Source: Phanerochaete sordida
Taxonomy: Eukaryota; Basidiomycota; Agaricomycetes; Polyporales; Phanerochaetaceae
Reading direction: 5' to 3'
DNA: 64,000 nucleotides
NCBI GenBank assembly: GCA_019973155.2
Contig: BPQB01000028.1
Span: forward strand, 248,001 to 312,000
This document shows, one piece after another, positions 59,604 through 64,000 of the stretch. The notes below the pieces were generated by a model, which worked only from the letters and a program-made list of their open reading frames with translations, had not been told where the DNA came from and ran no database searches. The translations under genes and the position numbers were made by a program. Numbering within the stretch: the stretch's first letter is position 1; each line of letters starts with the position of its first letter.

Positions 59604-60220
59604 CGAAGTAGAGGAAAGGAGATACGGGAAGTAGTTGCATTGCTGAAGGCGTTCGGAAAACGTATATATACTTACGAAAGAACAAATGCTTAGCTATCAA
59701 GATTCCTAGTCGAGGACGTCGGTTACACTGACAGACAGGGACGCGGCGGACACAATGCTTGTGTAGGTTCAACGGCTGTGCGCATGGAGACGGACCTCGC
59801 ACGTTGCCCTATACAGCATCGAATCGATATGGGATGAGCAAGGAACGATTAAACCTTGACTGGGCGCAGGAAGTCTTCCACGATGTGGTAGGCCCAGTTC
59901 AATGATCAGGAGCGGACTTCGATTGCGCTGCGCAGCTGGGGAAGAATTTCCAATCTCCGCCATCTTACTTGCCCCTTGGCTACGTCGAACGTTGCAAGAC
60001 CGCGAACCACCCGAGATGCAAAGCGAGAGAACAATAGCAAGGCCACGAATGCTAAGATGTCCATTGTTCTCCTGGCGGAGCCTTGATGGCAAGCTATGTA
60101 TCAAAGTTCAACAACGGGCGTCTACTAGGCAAAGTACAACGGTGGGACTAGACGAGGGTTCTTCGACACCGCGGCCTTCCACGCTACCGACTCTCTCCCT
60201 CCCTCACCCCTTGGTGCGCT
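59604..60220. other. Divergent intergenic region
   Basis: It lies between the frameshifted gene and the kinase-like gene. A TATATATA run occurs near 59662 on the side of the frameshifted gene, about 60 bases upstream of its ATG. Otherwise nothing recognised. Confidence 0.35.
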
Positions 60221-61521
60221 ATGGCCGAAGGTGCGCCCGCCAGAGGGGATCCGGGAGTGTTACGGCCTCAAGAGTTCTTCTGGCGAGACCAGCAAGTATG
60301 GCTTGAGAGCAAGGGCTACATGCTCCGCCCACGGTACCGGCCAGGGTGGGTCCCTTCTTGGCACGGTACCAAACGCTCCGCGTTTGATTGCGAGGACGGG
60401 TTTCTCCAACCAGTGAGTGACACAAGTGCTACATTCTTCACCTATGCTGATCCAGTGCAGCGCATTAACCTACTCGACGCGACTAGGATCGCCGACGGCA
60501 AGATCGTCATGATCAAGAGGATATTTATCAATGAAAGTCCCGACGAAGTAGAGATCACCAGAATGTTTGCGACTGAACCTCTATCCTCGGACCCTCGAAA
60601 CCACTGTGTTCCTGTGATCGAGGTTCTCACTGTGCCGGACTCCGATGATATCCGCCTCTTGGTCATGCCGCTCCTGCGTGCATTCAACAATCCTCCTTTC
60701 AACACGCTAGGGGAAGTCGTGGAGTGTCTCAGGCAGTTGTTTGAGGTAAGTGGTCGCATTGTCATGTCCTTGCTGCAGCGAGTCGAACTGTGTACGTCGC
60801 ATAGGGATTGCAATTCATACATGAACAGCATATTGCTCATCGGTAGCATATTCTTTCCCCTCCGTTTCATGTGGTCTAATCTGCATGCGTGTAGTGACTG
60901 CATGGACTTCAACATCATGATGGACCCGTTGGGCATGTTTCCAAAGCTTTACCATCCCCAGAACCCTAGGCGCACCCTTGACTGGAAGCTCAAGAAAGTC
61001 AAACACTACAGCAGAACATATAAGCCGAGGAAGTACTATTTCATCGACTTTGGGCTGTCGCGTAGGTACGACCCCACCGACGGCCCTCCGCTCGATCTGC
61101 CCGTTCTTGGTGGCGACAAGACCGTCCCAGAATTCAAGGACCAGGACCTTCCTCACGACCCATTCCCTACGGATATTTACTATCTTGGCAACATGATGCG
61201 GGAGTGCTTTCTACAGGTACGCCCTTGACACTAGCACGAGCTTGAGCTGACAGAACGGAGCAGAAGTTCGCCGGGGTCGAGCTGCTCGCATCCCTCGTCG
61301 ACGACATGGTGCAAGATGACCCCACTAAGCGCCCTACAATCGCTGAGGTCGTCACACGCTTCGAGGAGATGCGCAAGCCACTCACGTCGTGGCAGCTACG
61401 TGCGAGGCTGGCTCCGCTCAACGAGACCGGGTTCGAGCGTTTCACGAGGTCCTCTGCGCACTGGGTGCGGACTATTGCCTTCGTCCTCACACGTCGCTCC
61501 GCGCTCCCCACCCCGTCCTAG
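60221..61521 (+). CDS. Protein kinase-like protein, catalytic motifs intact
   Basis: From ATG 60221 (MAEGAPARGDPGVLRPQ) with FWRDQQVWLESKGYMLRP. Kinase landmarks: ADGKIVMIKRIF with the Lys of subdomain II; NHCVPVIEVLTVPDSDDIRL as hinge region; LQFIHEQHIAHR spliced by a GTAGCA...GTGTAG intron to DCMDFNIMMDP, giving HRD and the catalytic Asn; and KYYFIDFGLSRRYDP with an intact DFG. DPTKRPTIAEVVTRFEEM is the usual C-lobe end, followed by WQLRARLAPLNETGFERF. No Gly-rich loop of standard form is seen. This belongs to the expanded kinase-like families of Agaricomycetes with divergent N-lobes; substrates unknown. Paralogue of the pseudokinase at 56209-57528. Stop at 61521. Confidence 0.8.
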
Positions 61522-61926
61522 GCCCGTACACCTACGCCAGCACGACTATCTGTGTATACCTCCATCCAACTTCGGACGACATTCGTTTACAACGTTCCTT
61601 GATGACGCTCATGTATGCTCGCTTGCGGGATGCCTATACTATCCAACTGGATCTGGAAGGCTGCATCGCAGCACGATTTATTTGGAGCTTTGACACAAGT
61701 TCCCACGTATTCAGTAGGTCTGCAGTACGCAGGCATAATTCCGCCATGCTCGAGCGCGAGACTCCGTACACTAGTACTAGGTTCGAGGATCCGAGCACAG
61801 TTTCTTGTGGCGGAATGTTCTCACGGTCAGTAACCTGTGTAACCGCAGCGTTAGGACTGGCGCCTGATTACTCCTTGGCTCTTCCCTTCATCTCACGGAC
61901 CATCACTCTCCTCTTTTCTCTACACG
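61522..61926. other. Intergenic region
   Basis: Short spacer between the kinase-like gene and SNX3 on the same strand. A GGTTCGA sequence at 61780 resembles a tRNA B box but no tRNA fold surrounds it. Confidence 0.35.
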
Positions 61927-62620
61927 ATGACCACGGTATCGCCTTTTGCACGCAGCAGCGTGTTTGACGATACGCGCGCCGCCGGCCGCGAGCAGACCGT
62001 AGGCATTCCTCTCCCCAATCGCCCAAGTGACGAACCATAAACGCGCACAGGGCATGTCGTAATAGATCGAGGAAATGTACAGTGTCCCCGAGAGCTTCCT
62101 CGAAATTGAGGTCCGGAATCCTCAGACGCATGGTGCGCACAGGTCTTCTGTAGACCTTATCCTCCTGCTGAGCATGTGCGTGTAGGCTTCGGCCGCAAGA
62201 TGTACACGGACTATGAAATCGTGTGCAAGGTCAGTCCCCGGCCGCCGTGCCCCGCAGCGCGCGCTGACCGCGGCACAGACGAACATCCCTGCTTTCAAGC
62301 TTCGCCACTCTGTCGTACGCAGGCGGTACTCTGACTTCGAGGCGTTCCGCGACATTCTGGAACGCGAGTCCACCCGTGTCAACATCCCGCCCCTGCCAGG
62401 CAAGGTCTTCACCAACCGCTTCTCAGACGAGGTCATCGAGGCCCGCCGGGAGGGGCTGGAGCGCTTCTTGACCATTGTCGCTGGACACCCTTTGCTGCAG
62501 GTACGTGCCAATCCTGTTGCTGATCGTGGCGTGCGCTGATGTCGGCGTTGCCAGACCGGGAGCAAGGTTCTCTGCGCGTTCCTGCAGGACCCCGCCTGGG
62601 ACAAAGCTCAGTGGCAGTGA
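61927..62620 (+). CDS. SNX3: Sorting nexin-3 / Grd19 (PX domain)
   Basis: Five exons start at ATG 61927: [18 protein letters not shown], then [35 protein letters not shown], the PX core [20 protein letters not shown] with [10 protein letters not shown] and [13 protein letters not shown] end ([11 protein letters not shown]), and [20 protein letters not shown], stop at 62620. The RRYSDF basic pocket and PPLPGK loop are the PtdIns3P-binding features of PX domains. The protein is almost only a PX domain, about 155 residues, as in SNX3/Grd19, which sorts cargo with retromer from endosomes to the Golgi. It converges with the TRAPPII gene, 270 bases between stop codons. Confidence 0.93.
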
Positions 62621-62891
62621 TCTTGACGCCGCCGAATACCCTCTTCTCAATATGTAAGGCTTTGACCGCTGGATTTTCTCCCTTCTCTCTCCCACTTTGT
62701 ATGTATTTCCTCAGCAATCCTCATTTCTATTGTTTTCTATCCCGAAATACAAGCATCGAATCATGCAACCTCGATTGCCGTCGATATCCCGTTAACAGCA
62801 TCATGGGGCAGCTCTGGCTCGTGTACTACGATGTCCATGACCGACCTACTCACACCGTCAGTGACGTGAGAATGTGGAAGTGCTAATCAAC

Positions 62892-64000
62892 TCACCTCAA
62901 ATTCATGGAGAATCCGCTCTGGATATCAGTCAAGGTGAGCGTGTCAACAGAGTGTACCCCAGGAGTCAACGCCAGGAAGTCCATCCTGACCGACTGGCAC
63001 GTCGACGGCAACAAGGGACTACAGAATATTCGCGTCAGACAAAATAAGCACAACAGTACGATGCGACGCACCCAATCCTGACTCGGTTCGCCAGCGGCAC
63101 GATCCCGGGTGCATCGCCTCCAGAACCAGCCTTGCTGTCGACGCCGGCCACCGCGTCAAGGTACATCTGCTCCCTGCGCTGCTTCCTCCGATCGGGGAAG
63201 CTGACCTCGAAGCGGCGCGTCCAGCCCGAGCGGTTGAACACGAAGATGTCGAGCGTGAAGCGGTCAAGGGGGTACACCTTCCCGAGGCCTGCGCCGTCCT
63301 CGCCGTCACGCATCAGCCCGACGCTCACGACGACAGACGCGTCCGCTCCAGCCATGCCCCCGCCGTCGCGCAGTGCCCCGGCCTGCTGCATCTGCACGAA
63401 GGCGCCCGCGGCGCTGACCGTCGGGCCCGGTGTGCGCGGGATGCCCGCCGCCATCCCTTTCTCGCGGCGTATCTCGACGCTCGGGCCCACGGTGCCGGAC
63501 TGCGTTGTCGCGACGGGGCCCTGCCAGTGCGGCGGCGCGGGCGGGGGAGACGTCGGGAAGGCGGGGTACGCGGGCGTCGGCGGGATGATGTCTGCGATCT
63601 GCGAGCTGATGCTGTCGTCGGGCGCGTGGCCGTAGGGCGGCGCACGAGGGAGCGAGGGGAGCGGCGGGCTGAGCGGGCCATACGTCGTCGTGGGCGTGCG
63701 CGCGAAGCTCTTCATCGTCGCAGAGGGCGGGAGATACGAGCTGGGGCGTGTGATCGGGTTGATGGGCTGGCCGGTAGGCGTCGTCGGCAGAGACTGCACC
63801 ACCCCGATGCCGGACTGCGCGAAGGTGTCACGCAGGTTTGCAGGATTGAGGAGAGAGGCTCCTGACCGGTAGTCAATGGGCGACTTCGGCATGCGCGGCT
63901 TCCCCAGGTCGAAGTAGCCATCGGGAGCGGCGCTCAACTGCGCATCTATCGCACTGAGGGTGTACTTCTTGCTGCCAGCAACGGCGGGCGCAGAAGTCTT
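62892..64000 (-). CDS. TRAPPII subunit Trs65-like, 3' part only
   Basis: Cut by the right edge. The visible part starts in a long Pro/Ser/Thr-rich region (LNPANLRDTFAQSGIGVV, PLSPPLPSLPRAPPYGHAP). Beta-rich C-terminal sequence follows: VYPLDRFTLDIFVFNRSG, RRFEVSFPDRR, GIVPLANRVRIG, spliced to PLLPSTCQSVRMDFLALTPG and VHSVDTLTLTDIQSGF, ending SMNLR at 62892. The closing pattern (nominal 'PLLP...F..L..GVH.V..L.L.D...' ) is that of fungal Trs65, the TRAPPII subunit that helps activate Ypt31/Rab11 at the late Golgi through Gea2 contact. The start is outside the window. It lies next to SNX3, also in Golgi-endosome traffic. Confidence 0.82.

Noticed and set aside
61775..61800. GGTTCGA resembling a tRNA B box
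   Set aside because: No A box at the right distance and no cloverleaf arms can be drawn around it.

Overview
The window looks like nuclear DNA of an agaricomycete basidiomycete, most likely a polypore-type wood-decay fungus. Genes carry many short introns (about 48-65 nt, GT[A/G]NG...CTNA[C/T]...[C/T]AG), GC-rich third codon positions and compact, often divergent promoters. The families present (a Gti1/Pac2 WOPR regulator, a Vps3844-domain protein, basidiomycete-type kinase-like and BTB-like proteins) are fungal. No tRNA, rRNA, CRISPR or bacterial-style operon was seen. Exon joins were read by hand from splice signals and frame continuity, so gene ends are better supported than every internal boundary.

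Layout. 0-11.6 kb: a WOPR transcriptional regulator with a very long gene-free upstream region, a C2H2 zinc-finger protein, an Arl3/ARFRP1-type GTPase and, divergent from it, the V-ATPase c'' subunit. 11.9-22.2 kb: a CLC chloride/proton antiporter, an F-box protein, a CoA-binding-fold protein, a probable U1 snRNA gene with its own TATA box, a CUE-domain protein divergent from RNA polymerase II subunit RPB7, and a small coiled-coil protein. 22.9-28.1 kb: two diverged BTB-like paralogues separated by a 2.3 kb gene-free stretch holding a 28-bp minisatellite and a perfect 16-bp hairpin. 28.7-38.0 kb: a Vps3844-domain membrane protein, three unrecognised multi-exon genes and one member of an all-helical, ClyA/Cry6Aa-like paralogue pair. 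Two short TA-flanked inverted-repeat elements (MITE-like) lie at 34.6 and 38.4 kb.

39.4-54.5 kb: a Ymc1-like mitochondrial carrier, a tandem duplication of NADH pyrophosphatase (Npy1/NudC type), a frameshifted unknown gene, a secreted subtilase with an intact catalytic triad, and the second helical paralogue. 54.9-64 kb: a four-knuckle CCHC protein (ZCCHC9-like), a pseudokinase and its intact kinase-like paralogue, a frameshifted unknown gene between them, sorting nexin SNX3/Grd19, and the C-terminal part of a TRAPPII Trs65-like subunit running off the right edge.

Functional themes: Golgi, endosome and vacuole genes are over-represented (Arl3, V-ATPase c'', CLC, Vps3844, SNX3, Trs65), and V-ATPase c'' and CLC, partners in organelle acidification, are direct neighbours. 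The accessory part (22-60 kb) is rich in local paralogue pairs, of which one member often looks decayed or reoriented, together with non-autonomous transposon remnants.
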